Positions 32,937 to 42,581 are shown, counted from the first letter of the stretch. The stretch is DNA of 64,000 nucleotides from Streptomyces lucensis JCM 4490 (GCF_014650035.1 NZ_BMUE01000006.1:124001-188000), one strand, 5' to 3'. Notes: a model not told the origin generated them from the sequence alone. A program made the numbers and translations.

Positions 32937-33100
32937 CGCGACCGCAGACCACTCCACACCGCCGGTGGGAGAGCGGCCGCCGTCGCGCGGCACGCGCGTG
33001 TGCGCACGCCGAACCCGACGAGTGGCACGGCCACGCGCACGCGTACCTCCCACCACACCGTGACCCTCACCGGTCCTCACCCAGAGTGGAGTGCTCTTCC

Positions 33101-33868
33101 ATGCAGGTTTCCCGCGTCGTCTCCCGCCGCACCGCCTCCCGTGCCGTCGCCGCCGCCGCCGTCGCCGGCACGGCCGTCCTGACCCTGTCGGCCCCCGCCT
33201 TCGCGCACGTCTCCGTGCAGCCCGAGGGCACCGCGGCCAAGGGCGGCTGGGCGGTCGTCGACTTCAAGGTCCCCAACGAGCGCGACGACGCCTCGACCAC
33301 CAAGCTCGAGGTGACCTTCCCGGCCGACCACCCGCTGGCCTCGGTCATGCCCGAGCCGGTCCCGGGCTGGACCGCGAAGGTCACCAAGTCCAAGCTCGAC
33401 AAGCCGCTCACGATGCACGGCGAGAAGATCGACGAGGCCGTCACCAAGGTCACCTGGACCGCCGACGGCAAGGGCATCGAGCCGGGCTTCTTCGAGAAGT
33501 TCCCGCTCTCCGTCGGCGCCCTTCCCGAGGACACCGACCAGCTCGCGTTCAAGGCGATCCAGACGTACTCCAACAAGGAGGTCGTGCGCTGGATCGAGGT
33601 GCCGCAGAAGGGCCAGGACGAGCCGGAGAACCCGGCTCCCGTGCTCCAGCTGTCCGCCGCGACCGATGACCACCACGGCGCGGCGGGCGCCGAGGACGCC
33701 TCCGGCGAGAGCGCCGGCAAGACCGCGAAGACCGCTGCCGCCACCGACTCCGGCTCCGGCGGCGGCAGCGACACCACCGCCCGCGTGCTCGGCGTCGTCG
33801 GCATCGTCGTCGGCGCCGCGGGCGTGGCCTACGGCGTCCTCGCCGGTCGCCGCCGGACCGCCGCCTGA
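33101..33868 (+). CDS. ycnI: YcnI-family (DUF1775) copper-binding membrane-anchored protein
   Basis: A 255-aa protein. The signal peptide ends ...LSAPAFA and the mature protein begins HVSVQPEGTAAKGGW, so the N-terminal His is positioned for the mono-histidine Cu(II) brace described for YcnI. The cupredoxin-like domain covers about 37-185 (FKVPNERDDASTTKLEVTFP ... GFFEKFPLSVGALPEDTDQLAFKAIQTYSNKEVVRWIE). A Ser/Gly/Ala linker and a C-terminal anchor (RVLGVVGIVVGAAGVAYGVLAGRRRTAA) follow. It acts outside the membrane as a copper carrier. It is followed by Sco, PCuAC, CopCD and DtpA. Confidence 0.9.
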   Translation: MQVSRVVSRRTASRAVAAAAVAGTAVLTLSAPAFAHVSVQPEGTAAKGGWAVVDFKVPNERDDASTTKLEVTFPADHPLASVMPEPVPGWTAKVTKSKLDKPLTMHGEKIDEAVTKVTWTADGKGIEPGFFEKFPLSVGALPEDTDQLAFKAIQTYSNKEVVRWIEVPQKGQDEPENPAPVLQLSAATDDHHGAAGAEDASGESAGKTAKTAAATDSGSGGGSDTTARVLGVVGIVVGAAGVAYGVLAGRRRTAA

Positions 33869-33957
33869 GTCCACGTTCCGTCCGCGCACCGGGGCCGTGC
33901 GACGCTGTCGTACGAGCCCGGTGCGCGCCGGAGTCATCACAACTGGGACATTTCTCT

Positions 33958-34611
33958 ATGCGCAAGAAGACGTTCGCCGCGGCCGCGCTGCTCGCCGCCG
34001 CCACCCTGACCCTGTCCGCCTGCGGCGGCGGGACCGACAGCGGGGCGCCGGTCTCCGTGGTCTCGGAGGAGTCCGGCCCGGACAAGGCGGCCACCGTGCT
34101 GGACCAGCCGTTCGAGAAGCCGGACCTGGTCCTCACCGACACGCACGGCGCGAAGTACGACCTCCGCAAGGAGACCGAGGGACACCCGACCCTGCTCTAC
34201 TTCGGCTACACGCACTGCCCCGACATCTGCCCCACGACGATGAGCAACATCGCCGTCGCCAAGAAGTCGCTGCCCAAGGCCGAGCAGGACGACCTCAGGG
34301 TCGTGTTCGTCACCACCGACCCCGGCCGTGACACCCCGGCCGAGCTGGGCAAGTGGCTCAAGGGCATCGACTCGCGGTTCATCGGCCTGACCGGCGACTT
34401 CGCCACCATCAAGGCCGGCGCCCGCTCGGTGGGCATCTCCGTCGAGCCGACGGCGAAGGACAAGAACGGCAAGCTCGTCTCGGTGCACGGCACGCAGGTC
34501 ATCGCGTTCTCCCCGAAGACCGACGCCGGGTACGTCCTCTACGGCGAGTCCGCCTCGGTCGACGACTACACCAAGGACCTGCCCAAGCTGGCCGAGGGGG
34601 CGAAGCCGTGA
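33958..34611 (+). CDS. sco: Sco1/SenC-family copper chaperone lipoprotein
   Basis: A 217-aa protein. The lipobox LSAC at about 18-21 predicts a lipid anchor. The thioredoxin-like fold carries the copper motif GYTHCPDICPTTM (CxxxC) and the distant His in VHGTQVIAF, the three Cu ligands of Sco proteins. Asp in TTDPGRD is also typical. Sco delivers Cu to the Cu(A) site of cytochrome oxidase, and in S. lividans the orthologue is needed for copper-dependent development. The stop overlaps the next start (GTGA), indicating translational coupling to PCuAC. Confidence 0.92.
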   Translation: MRKKTFAAAALLAAATLTLSACGGGTDSGAPVSVVSEESGPDKAATVLDQPFEKPDLVLTDTHGAKYDLRKETEGHPTLLYFGYTHCPDICPTTMSNIAVAKKSLPKAEQDDLRVVFVTTDPGRDTPAELGKWLKGIDSRFIGLTGDFATIKAGARSVGISVEPTAKDKNGKLVSVHGTQVIAFSPKTDAGYVLYGESASVDDYTKDLPKLAEGAKP

Positions 34612-35093
34612 GGCGTTCCCTCCTGGCCCCGGCCGTTCTGGCCGGCGCCCTCGCGCTCGCGGGCTGCTCCGGAACGGACTCCGATTCCGGCTCGGGTTCC
34701 GGTGCCGGTTCCGGTGCCGGGAAGGCCGACCTGTCCGTCGGCTCCCCGTACATGCCCGAGCCGGTCTCCGCCGACATGGCCGCCGGCTTCCTGACGATCA
34801 CCAACAAGGGCGCTGCCGGGGACGAGCTGACCTCGGTCACCAGCGACCTCGGCCAGGTCACCATGCACAGCACGGCGGGCGGCGCCATGGCGGAGAAGTC
34901 CTCCTTCGCCATACCCGCCCACGGCCGGCTGGAGTTCCGCAGCGGCGGCAACCACCTGATGTTCGAGAAGCTGAAGCACCGGCCGAAGCAGGGCCAGACG
35001 GTCACCGTGAAGCTCACCTTCACCGAATCCGGGCCCCTCACCGTCGAGATGCCGGTGAAGTCCGCCACGTACAACCCGTCGACCGGCCACTGA
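34608..35093 (+). CDS. ecuC: PCuAC-domain copper chaperone lipoprotein (ECuC-like)
   Basis: A 161-aa protein starting at a GTG that overlaps the sco stop. Lipobox LAGC at about 17-20, then a Ser/Gly spacer. The PCuAC domain shows the ligand pattern M(x)nHxM: YMPEPVSADMAAGFLTITNKG ... QVTMHSTAGGAM ... RSGGNHLMFEKLKHRP. These proteins bind Cu(I) outside the membrane and pass it to Sco or directly to oxidases. In S. lividans the equivalent is named ECuC and hands copper to Sco. The coupling to sco supports the same role here. Confidence 0.9.
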   Translation: MRRSLLAPAVLAGALALAGCSGTDSDSGSGSGAGSGAGKADLSVGSPYMPEPVSADMAAGFLTITNKGAAGDELTSVTSDLGQVTMHSTAGGAMAEKSSFAIPAHGRLEFRSGGNHLMFEKLKHRPKQGQTVTVKLTFTESGPLTVEMPVKSATYNPSTGH

Positions 35094-35106
35094 GGGAGGG
35101 ACCACT

Positions 35107-37149
35107 GTGACGCGGACCATCGCCCCCCGCCTGCGGATCCTGGTGCTGCTGTTCCTCGCCGTCACCGGCACGCTGCTGTCCGGTGCCGCACCGGCGTCCG
35201 CCCACGCAGCGCTGACCGGCAGCGACCCCGCACAGGGGGTGGTGGTCAAGAAGGCACCCACGCAGGTGTCGCTCACCTTCTCCGAGAAGGTGGCGACGAA
35301 CGACGACTCCCTGCGGGTCCTCGACCCCAAGGGCAAGGCCGTCCAGACGGGCGGGGCCACCAACGTGAGCGGGACGACGTACGCGGTACGGCTGAAGAGC
35401 GGCCTGGCCAAGGGCACCTACACGGTCACCTACCAGGTCGTCTCGGCCGACAGCCACCCCGTCTCCGGCGCCTACACCTTCTCCATCGGGGCGCCCTCGC
35501 AGACCGTCGTCTCCGGCGCCGGACCGGCCGCGGGCGGCGGAGCCGTCGGGGCGCTGTACGCCTTCGGGCGGTACGTCTCCTACGCCGGCTTCATCGTGCT
35601 CGCGGGCGGCGCGGCCTTCGTGCTCGCCTGCTGGCAGCGCGGCGCGGGGGTACGGGCCCTGCAGCGGCTGGTCGTCGGCGGCTGGCTGGCGCTCACCGCG
35701 GCCACCCTGTGGCTGCTGCTCCTGCGCGGCTCCTACACCACCTCGGGCAAGGCCGCCGACATCTTCGACCTCGACCTGCTCGGCCAGGTGCTGCAGACCA
35801 AGACCGGTGCCGCGCTGGTCTCCCGGCTGCTGCTGCTCGCCGCCGCCGCGCTGTTCGTGGCCGTCCTCTTCGGCGCCTGGACCCGGCGCGAGGACGGTGA
35901 GGAGAAGCGTGACCTGACCTTCGGGCTGGCCGTCGGCGGGGTGGTCGTCGCCGCCGGGCTCGCGACCAGCTGGGCCATGGCCGAGCACGCCTCGACCGGA
36001 CTGCAGCCGGGCATCGCCATGCCGGTCGACGTCGTCCACCTGCTCGCCGTCGCCGCGTGGCTCGGTGGTCTCGCCGCCCTGCTCACCGCCCTCTACCGGG
36101 CTCCCGCCGAGACCCCGGTGGAGGCGGCCGCCGTGCACCGCTTCTCCCGGCTGGCCTTCGGGGCCGTCCTGGCACTCGTCACGACCGGCGTCTACCAGTC
36201 CTGGCGGCAGCTCGGCTCCTGGTCGGCGTTCACCGAGACACGGTACGGACAGCTCCTGCTGGTCAAGATCGCCCTGGTGGCGGTGCTGGTCGGTATCGCG
36301 GCGGTGTCGCGGCGGTGGACCGGACAGCTGGCGGCCGGCACGGCCGCGACGGCCCCGGCCGGACGGGCTGGGAAGAAGCAGGTCGAGGAGGAGCACGCCG
36401 AGAAGGAGCGGATCGAGAAGGAGCGGGCCGAGAAGGAGCGGGTCGTCCCGGCCGCGGCCGGGAAGGCGGCCCGGACCTCCCCCGAGCCGTCCCTGGACGG
36501 GAAGGCCGATGCGGACGGTCCCGGTGACGGCGGCAAGGGTGCCGCGGGCCCGGGTGACTCCCGACGGGCCGCCCAGCTCGCCCGGCAGCGGGCCGCGATC
36601 GACGCCGCCCGGCAGAAGCGGCTGCGGGACTCCGACCCGGACCGGTTCGGGCTGCGCCGCTCGGTGCTGGCCGAGGCCGGCGTCGCGGTCGTCCTGCTCG
36701 CCGTCACCACCGCGCTGACACAGACCGAACCGGGCCGCACGGAGCAGGACGCCAAGGCAGCGACGTCCGCGTCCTCCAGCTCGTCGTCCTCGTCCTCCGC
36801 CGCTTCCGGCGCGCTGACCCTGACCATGCCCTTCGACACCGGCGGCACCGACGGCAAGGGCGTCGTCAGCATCGACCTGGACCCCGCCCGGGTGGGCGGC
36901 AACGAGATGCACGTGTACGTCCAGCGGTCCAACGGCCGGGCCTTCGACGTCCCGGAGGTAAAGGTCTCCCTCACCCTCGAAGCGAAGAAGATCGGCCCGC
37001 TTCCCGTGACCCCCGACCACATCGCCACCGGCCACTGGTCGGCGAGCGGAGTGCAGATTCCCATGGCCGGCGACTGGAAGGTGGCCGTCACCGTGCGCAC
37101 CTCCGACATCGACCAGGCGACCGTCTCCAAGAACGCGCAGATCGGCTGA
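35107..37149 (+). CDS. CopC-CopD fusion (YcnJ-like) copper membrane protein
   Basis: A 680-aa protein with a GTG start 13 nt after the previous stop. The signal ends ASAHAALTGSDPAQG, giving a CopC domain whose first residue is likely His (about 33-130, with SADSHPVSGAYTF). The CopD part has about eight membrane helices (about 145-415). A charged cytosolic insert (KKQVEEEHAEKERIEKERAEKERV, about 420-445, then a K/R/D-rich stretch) separates the last helix (about 520-540). A Ser-rich spacer leads to an extracellular C-terminal domain (about 565-680, DLDPARVGGNEMHVYVQ). It probably moves copper across the membrane. The insert and last domain are additions to the minimal CopCD. Confidence 0.88.
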   Translation: MTRTIAPRLRILVLLFLAVTGTLLSGAAPASAHAALTGSDPAQGVVVKKAPTQVSLTFSEKVATNDDSLRVLDPKGKAVQTGGATNVSGTTYAVRLKSGLAKGTYTVTYQVVSADSHPVSGAYTFSIGAPSQTVVSGAGPAAGGGAVGALYAFGRYVSYAGFIVLAGGAAFVLACWQRGAGVRALQRLVVGGWLALTAATLWLLLLRGSYTTSGKAADIFDLDLLGQVLQTKTGAALVSRLLLLAAAALFVAVLFGAWTRREDGEEKRDLTFGLAVGGVVVAAGLATSWAMAEHASTGLQPGIAMPVDVVHLLAVAAWLGGLAALLTALYRAPAETPVEAAAVHRFSRLAFGAVLALVTTGVYQSWRQLGSWSAFTETRYGQLLLVKIALVAVLVGIAAVSRRWTGQLAAGTAATAPAGRAGKKQVEEEHAEKERIEKERAEKERVVPAAAGKAARTSPEPSLDGKADADGPGDGGKGAAGPGDSRRAAQLARQRAAIDAARQKRLRDSDPDRFGLRRSVLAEAGVAVVLLAVTTALTQTEPGRTEQDAKAATSASSSSSSSSSAASGALTLTMPFDTGGTDGKGVVSIDLDPARVGGNEMHVYVQRSNGRAFDVPEVKVSLTLEAKKIGPLPVTPDHIATGHWSASGVQIPMAGDWKVAVTVRTSDIDQATVSKNAQIG

Positions 37150-37157
37150 ACCACACC

Positions 37158-38441
37158 ATGCCCGACCAGTCCGTCCCCCAGGCCCGCGCCCCCGAGCCCG
37201 CGGTGCGGGAGTCCGCACCCGGCAGCGAGCGGGGCGTCTCCCGCCGCGCGCTGCTGGGCACCGCGGGCGCCACCGGTCTCGTGCTCGGCGCGGGCGGCGG
37301 AGCCGTGGGCTATGCCGCCGCGCCCGCGCAGGCCACCGCGCTGACCTCGGTGGGCTCCACCCGGGCGATGTTTCACGGGAAACACCAGCCCGGCATCACC
37401 GAGGGGCTTCAGGCCCGCGGTCATCTCGTCGCCTTCGACCTGGTGGCGGGCGCGGGCCGCAGAGAGGCGGCAGCCCTGCTGCGCCGCTGGTCCACGACGG
37501 CGGAGCGGCTGATGGCGGGCGAGGCCGCCCCGCACCACGACACCGACGTGGCGCGGGACGCGGGTCCTTCCTCCCTGACGGTCACCTTCGGCTTCGGGCG
37601 CAGCTTCTTCGACAGGACCGGTCTGCGGGCACAGCGGCCGGCCGCCCTCGATCCGCTCCCCGACTTCTCCTCCGACCACCTGGACAAGACGCGCAGCGAC
37701 GGCGATCTGTGGGTGCAGATCGGCGCGAACGACGCCCTGGTCGCCTTCCACGCGCTGCGCGCCATCCAGCGCGAGGCCGGCTCGGCCGCGCGGGTGCGCT
37801 GGCAGATGAACGGCTTCAACCGCACGCCGGGAGCCACCGCGCACCCGATGACGGCGCGGAACCTCATGGGCCAGATCGACGGCACCCGCAATCCAAGGCC
37901 GGCCGACGCCGACTTCGACCGGCGGATCTTCGTGCCCGCCTCGGGCGAACCCGCTTGGATGGCGAACGGCTCCTACGCCGTCGTGCGCCGTATCCGCATG
38001 CTGCTGGACGACTGGGAGAAGCTGTCCCGCTCCGCCCAGGAACAGGTCATCGGGCGCCGCAAGGCCGACGGGGCGCCGTTGTCCGGGGGCGACGAGACGA
38101 CCGAGATGGATCTGGAGAAGACCGACGCCAAGGGCGAGTACGTCGTACCCGTCAACGCGCACGCCCGGATCACCCGGCCCGACCGGAACGGTGGCGCGGC
38201 CATGCTGCGGCGCCCGTTCTCCTACCACGACGGCATCGACGCGGACGGCACGCCCGACGCCGGTCTGCTCTTCGTCTGCTGGCAGGCGGACCCGCTGCGC
38301 GGCTTCGTGCCGGTGCAGCGCAAGCTCGACCGGGGCGACGCGCTCTCGCGGTACATCCGGCACGAGGCGAGCGGTCTGTTCGCCGTGCCGGGTGGGGCGG
38401 CGAAGGGCGAGTACGTGGGACAGCGGCTGCTGGAGGGCTGA
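37158..38441 (+). CDS. dtpA: Tat-exported DyP-type haem peroxidase (DtpA-like)
   Basis: A 427-aa protein, 8 bp after the copCD stop. The twin-arginine signal reads SRRALLGTAGATGLVLGAGG (about 28-47). The haem-binding DyP signature GxxDG is present in MGQIDGTRNPRP, and the distal Arg and proximal His region in the C-terminal half (ACWQADP-like LLFVCWQADPLRGFVPVQRKL). The S. lividans orthologue DtpA is Tat-exported, sits in this operon, and is required with Sco and GlxA for copper-dependent morphogenesis and glycan deposition. A 13/14 match to parS lies inside the gene (37370-37383). Confidence 0.92.
   Translation: MPDQSVPQARAPEPAVRESAPGSERGVSRRALLGTAGATGLVLGAGGGAVGYAAAPAQATALTSVGSTRAMFHGKHQPGITEGLQARGHLVAFDLVAGAGRREAAALLRRWSTTAERLMAGEAAPHHDTDVARDAGPSSLTVTFGFGRSFFDRTGLRAQRPAALDPLPDFSSDHLDKTRSDGDLWVQIGANDALVAFHALRAIQREAGSAARVRWQMNGFNRTPGATAHPMTARNLMGQIDGTRNPRPADADFDRRIFVPASGEPAWMANGSYAVVRRIRMLLDDWEKLSRSAQEQVIGRRKADGAPLSGGDETTEMDLEKTDAKGEYVVPVNAHARITRPDRNGGAAMLRRPFSYHDGIDADGTPDAGLLFVCWQADPLRGFVPVQRKLDRGDALSRYIRHEASGLFAVPGGAAKGEYVGQRLLEG
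37370..37383. promoter_or_regulatory. Degenerate parS-like site inside dtpA
   Basis: gtttcacgggaaac differs from the Streptomyces parS GTTTCACGTGAAAC at one base, which breaks the palindrome centre. It may be a weak ParB site. Confidence 0.45.
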
Positions 38442-38527
38442 TTCGCCCTTCTGCGGGCGCCAAGGGTTCAAACCACCCGGAAGAGTGGTCGTCGTGAGAC
38501 AGCCGCGCCGGGTCGGCGGGCGGCCAT

Positions 38528-38533
38528 TAGGGT
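38528..38533 (+). promoter_or_regulatory. -10 element TAGGGT of pheA (leaderless)
   Basis: TANNNT followed by 6 nt and then the ATG at 38540. The gaggg next to the ATG is too close to serve as a normal ribosome site. Confidence 0.5.
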
Positions 38534-38539
38534 GAGGGC

Positions 38540-39472
38540 ATGCCAGCGAGCTATGCGTATCTGGGCCCCGAGGGCACGTTCACCGAGGTCGCCCTGCGGA
38601 CGCTCCCGGAGGCGGCCACCCGGGAGCTGGTCCCGTATGTGTCGGTGCAGTCCGCGCTGGACGCGGTGCGGGCCGGCGAGGCCGAGGCGGCGTTCGTGCC
38701 GATCGAGAACTCCGTCGAGGGCGGCATCACCACCACCCTCGACGAGCTGGTCGCCGGCGAACCGCTGACGATCTACCGCGAGGTGCTGCTGTCGATCACC
38801 TTCGCGCTGCTGGTCAGGCCGGGTACGACGCTCGCGGACATCAAGACGGTCTCCGCCCACCCGGCGGCCCAGCCGCAGGTGCGCAACTGGCTGCGCACGC
38901 ACCTCCCGGACGCGGTCTGGGAGTCGGCCGCCTCCAACGCGGACGCCGCCCGCCTGGTCCAGGAGGGCCGCTACGACGCGGCCTTCGCGGGCGAGTTCGC
39001 CGCCGCCCGGTACGGTCTGCGGGCCCTGGAGACCGGGATCCACGACGCGGAGAACGCGCAGACGCGGTTCGTGCTGGTCGGCCGCCCGGCCCGGCCCGCC
39101 GCGCCGACCGGAGCCGACAAGACCTCGGTGGTGCTGTGGCAGCGCGACGACCACCCCGGCGCCCTGCGCGACCTGCTGGGCGAGTTCGCCTCGCGCGGCA
39201 TCAACCTCATGCTGCTGCAGTCGAGGCCGACAGGTGCCGGGATCGGCAACTACTGCTTCTGCATCGACGCCGAGGGTCACATCTCCGACCGTCGGATGGC
39301 GGAGACACTGATGGGTCTGAAGCGGATCTGCCTCCAGGTGCGCTTCCTCGGGTCCTATCCGCGTGCCGACATCACGCCGGACACTGCGCCGCCGACGCTG
39401 CCGGGTACCTCGGACGGGGAGTTCATGGCTGCGGCCGACTGGGTGGCGCGCTGCCAGGACGGCCGGTTCTAG
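38540..39472 (+). CDS. pheA: Prephenate dehydratase with ACT domain
   Basis: A 310-aa protein that converts prephenate to phenylpyruvate in phenylalanine synthesis. The catalytic domain (about 1-190) starts YLGPEGTFTEVALRTLP and contains VPIENSVEGGITTTLDEL and ALLVRPGTTL; the conserved Thr-Arg-Phe is in ENAQTRFVLVG. The regulatory ACT domain (about 200-285) has TSVVLWQRDDHPGALRDLLGEFASRGINLMLLQSRP, with the GALxxxL-Phe site and ESRP-like SRP motif for feedback by Phe. No chorismate mutase domain is fused. The following spacer up to serS carries DnaA-box sequences. Confidence 0.95.
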   Translation: MPASYAYLGPEGTFTEVALRTLPEAATRELVPYVSVQSALDAVRAGEAEAAFVPIENSVEGGITTTLDELVAGEPLTIYREVLLSITFALLVRPGTTLADIKTVSAHPAAQPQVRNWLRTHLPDAVWESAASNADAARLVQEGRYDAAFAGEFAAARYGLRALETGIHDAENAQTRFVLVGRPARPAAPTGADKTSVVLWQRDDHPGALRDLLGEFASRGINLMLLQSRPTGAGIGNYCFCIDAEGHISDRRMAETLMGLKRICLQVRFLGSYPRADITPDTAPPTLPGTSDGEFMAAADWVARCQDGRF

Positions 39473-40012
39473 CCGGTCGTACCCGCATATCATCGTTATC
39501 CACAGGCGTTATCCACAGGTACTCTTCTCGACCTGGGGACAAGTCGACACCCAAGGGGCATCCAGTCGACAAATCGCCCTACGGCCCACAGATGCGGTCA
39601 CTGTCGCCTGGGTCACCCTTCGTCCACCCGTTTCCTGCGGTTCATCTTTTGGGGCGACCGTTTCCCACCCGATCGTGGGTATCGATGGGGTTTGACCGGG
39701 GAATTCTCCAGCCGGTCCGACGCTTCCGGAGTGATCAATTCCGAAATCCACAGACCTTCCACACAGCCTGTGGATAACTCTCCGGCAGGCCGCTCCCGCT
39801 GTGGACAACCGAGCGCCCAAGTCCCGGTCCGCACAAGGAAGTCCGGTCAACCGGAAGCCGGGGGCGCAACTCGTCCCAGGGAGTGAGACACTTTTCCTTG
39901 ACACGCCCTGACACATTCGGCAATTACCGCACAACGGAACGTAAGCCGCGAATCAGAACTCCCCGGAATAGTGATTCGTGAGCGGCAACCGCGCACCGGT
40001 AGCCTTGGCCCC
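39473..40012. promoter_or_regulatory. 540-bp pheA-serS spacer with a DnaA-box cluster
   Basis: Four strong boxes: TTATCCACA at 39496-39504 and 39509-39517 (+), TGTGGATAA at 39769-39777 and TGTGGACAA at 39800-39808 (both -), plus a weaker AAATCCACA at 39744-39752. The two groups are about 250 bp apart and point toward each other. No coding sequence is supported in the interval, which is also less GC-rich than its surroundings. Confidence 0.6.
40000..40005 (+). promoter_or_regulatory. -10 element TAGCCT of serS (leaderless)
   Basis: TANNNT followed by 7 nt and the GTG at 40013; no ribosome site between. Confidence 0.5.
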
Positions 40013-41290
40013 GTGATTGACCTTCGCCTGCTCCGTGAGGACCCCGACCGTGTGCGCGCGTCCCAGCGCGCCCGTGGAGAGGACGTCGCGCTCGTCGACT
40101 CCCTCCTGTCTGCCGACGAGCGGCGCAGGTCCTCCGGCGTCCGCTTCGACGAACTGCGGGCCGAGCAGAAGCAGCTCGGCAAGCTGATCCCCAAGGCCAC
40201 GGCCGACGAGAAGGCCGAGCTGCTGGGACGTGCCGAGCAGCTGAAGGCCGACGTCAAGGCCGCCGACGCCGAGCGCGACGCGGCCGACGCCGAGACCCAG
40301 CAGCTGCTGCTCCGCCTCGGCAACCTGGTCCACCCCGGCGTGCCGGTCGGCGGCGAGGAGGACTTCGCCACGCTGGAGACGCACGGCACGATCCGCGACT
40401 TCGCCGCCGAGGGCTTCGAGCCCAGGGACCACCTGGAGCTGGGCCAGCTGCTCGGCGCGATCGACGTCGAGCGCGGCGCGAAGGTCTCCGGCTCCCGCTT
40501 CTACTTCCTCACCGGCGTCGGCGCCCTGCTGGAGCTGGCCCTGGTCAACGCGGCGATCGCACAGGCCACCGCGGCCGGCTTCACCCCCATGCTGACCCCG
40601 GCGCTGGTGCGCCCGCAGTCCATGGCGGGCACCGGCTTCCTCGGCCAGGCGGCCCAGGACGTCTACCACCTCGACAGGGACGACCTGTACCTGGTCGGCA
40701 CCTCCGAGGTACCGCTGGCGGCCTACCACATGGACGAGATCATCGACGCCGACCGGCTGCCGCTGCGGTACGCGGGCTTCTCGCCCTGCTTCCGCCGCGA
40801 GGCCGGCTCGCACGGCAAGGACACGCGGGGCATCTTCCGCGTGCACCAGTTCGACAAGGTCGAGATGTTCTCGTACGTCGCCCCCGAGGACTCCCAGGCC
40901 GAGCACCAGCGCCTGCTGGAGTGGGAGAAGCAGTGGCTGACCTCGCTGGAGCTGCCGTTCCGCGTGATCGACGTCGCCACCGGTGACCTCGGCGCCTCCG
41001 CCGCCCGCAAGTTCGACTGCGAGGCGTGGGTCCCGACCCAGGGCAAGTACCGGGAGCTGACCTCGACCTCGGACTGCACCGAGTTCCAGTCCCGCCGGCT
41101 GTCGATCCGGGTCCGCGAGGGCAAGACCGTACGGCCCCTGGCGACGCTCAACGGCACGCTGTGCGCCGTTCCGCGCACGATCGTGGCGATCCTGGAGAAC
41201 CACCAGCAGGCCGACGGCTCGGTCCGCGTCCCCGAGGTGCTGCGCCCGTACCTGGGCGGCCGGGAGGTCCTGGAGCCGGTGGCCAAGTGA
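40013..41290 (+). CDS. serS: Seryl-tRNA synthetase
   Basis: A 425-aa class II synthetase that charges tRNA-Ser (three tRNA-Ser genes lie in this window). The N-terminal coiled-coil arm (about 25-105, [19 protein letters not shown] ... [23 protein letters not shown]) grips the long variable arm of tRNA-Ser. Motif 2 is in [28 protein letters not shown], the substrate loop [10 protein letters not shown], and motif 3 near [20 protein letters not shown]. Length is the usual 425. Start chosen at GTG 40013 because the family N-terminus [15 protein letters not shown] begins there. It is translationally coupled to the next gene. Confidence 0.96.
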   Translation: MIDLRLLREDPDRVRASQRARGEDVALVDSLLSADERRRSSGVRFDELRAEQKQLGKLIPKATADEKAELLGRAEQLKADVKAADAERDAADAETQQLLLRLGNLVHPGVPVGGEEDFATLETHGTIRDFAAEGFEPRDHLELGQLLGAIDVERGAKVSGSRFYFLTGVGALLELALVNAAIAQATAAGFTPMLTPALVRPQSMAGTGFLGQAAQDVYHLDRDDLYLVGTSEVPLAAYHMDEIIDADRLPLRYAGFSPCFRREAGSHGKDTRGIFRVHQFDKVEMFSYVAPEDSQAEHQRLLEWEKQWLTSLELPFRVIDVATGDLGASAARKFDCEAWVPTQGKYRELTSTSDCTEFQSRRLSIRVREGKTVRPLATLNGTLCAVPRTIVAILENHQQADGSVRVPEVLRPYLGGREVLEPVAK

Positions 41291-42084
41291 GCTTCCCGTA
41301 CGGGCTCATCGCCACGGACCTCGACGGAACGCTCCTGCGCTCCGACGAGTCGATCTCGCAGCGCACCCGTGACGCGCTCGCCGCGGCCACCGCGGCGGGC
41401 GCGGCGCACATCGTCGTCACCGGCCGGGCGGTCCCCTGGACCCGGCACGTCCTGGACGACCTCGGCTACGACGGCCTCGCCGTCTGCGGCCAGGGTGCGC
41501 AGGTCTACCACGCCGGGGAGCACCGCCTGCTGACCTCGGTCACCCTGGACCGGCAGCTGGCGGGGGTGGCCCTGGCCAAGATCGAGGCCGAGGTGGGCCC
41601 GCTGTACCTGGCGGCCAGCCGCGACGGCCTCGACGGCGAAGTCCTCGTGGGCCCGGGGTACGCGGTCACGGGCACGCTGCCCGCAGTCCCGTTCACGGAC
41701 GCGTCCGACCTGTGGACCGCCCCGCTGAACAAGGTCTACATACAGCATCCGACGCTCGGCGACGACGAGCTGGCGGACACGGCCCGACGCGTGGCCGGCG
41801 GTCTCGTCACGGTGGCCATGGCGGGCGCCGGCATCGTGGAGCTGCTGCCGCTCGGCCTGTCCAAGGCCACGGGCCTGTCCCTGGCCGCCCGCCGCCTCGG
41901 CCTGAAGGCCGCGGACACGATCGCCTTCGGGGACATGCCCAACGACATCCCGATGTTCGCCTGGGCAGCCCGGGGAGTGGCCATGGCCAACGCCCACGAG
42001 GAACTGCGGGCCGTGGCGGACGAGGTGACGCTCTCCAACGAGGAGGACGGCATCGCGGCGGTGCTGGAAAGACTGCTGGGCTGA
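41287..42084 (+). CDS. HAD-superfamily phosphatase (Cof type)
   Basis: A 265-aa protein whose GTG overlaps the serS stop (GTGA). HAD motifs: [12 protein letters not shown] (nucleophile D and D+2), [15 protein letters not shown] around the GLSKATGL Lys, and [14 protein letters not shown]. It has a Cof-type C2 cap in between. Such enzymes dephosphorylate sugar phosphates or nucleotides in the cytosol; the real substrate is unknown. Coupling to serS is conserved in my memory of streptomycetes. A paralogue is at 50944. Confidence 0.9.
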   Translation: MSFPYGLIATDLDGTLLRSDESISQRTRDALAAATAAGAAHIVVTGRAVPWTRHVLDDLGYDGLAVCGQGAQVYHAGEHRLLTSVTLDRQLAGVALAKIEAEVGPLYLAASRDGLDGEVLVGPGYAVTGTLPAVPFTDASDLWTAPLNKVYIQHPTLGDDELADTARRVAGGLVTVAMAGAGIVELLPLGLSKATGLSLAARRLGLKAADTIAFGDMPNDIPMFAWAARGVAMANAHEELRAVADEVTLSNEEDGIAAVLERLLG

Positions 42085-42442
<358 letters not shown>

Positions 42443-42570
42443 GGGTGGGCGGCCCACGCGAGAGCGACATCGCGTGCTCGAAGCGGCCGCCCCGGGCAGT
42501 CCCCGAGCTTCACGGAGGAGTGGCGATCACTCCGGAGCCCGCCTCTGACCGCCCTGTCGGGAGCTGGGCG

Positions 42571-42576
42571 TACTGT
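42571..42576 (+). promoter_or_regulatory. -10 element TACTGT before a 34-codon ORF
   Basis: TANNNT hexamer 5 nt before the ATG at 42582; it may drive a leaderless transcript. Confidence 0.35.
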
Positions 42577-42581
42577 CGTGC

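Noticed and set aside
39473..40012. T-box riboswitch upstream of serS
   Set aside because: I could not find a specifier loop or the conserved T-box antiterminator, and the likely promoter is leaderless with TAGCCT right before the GTG.
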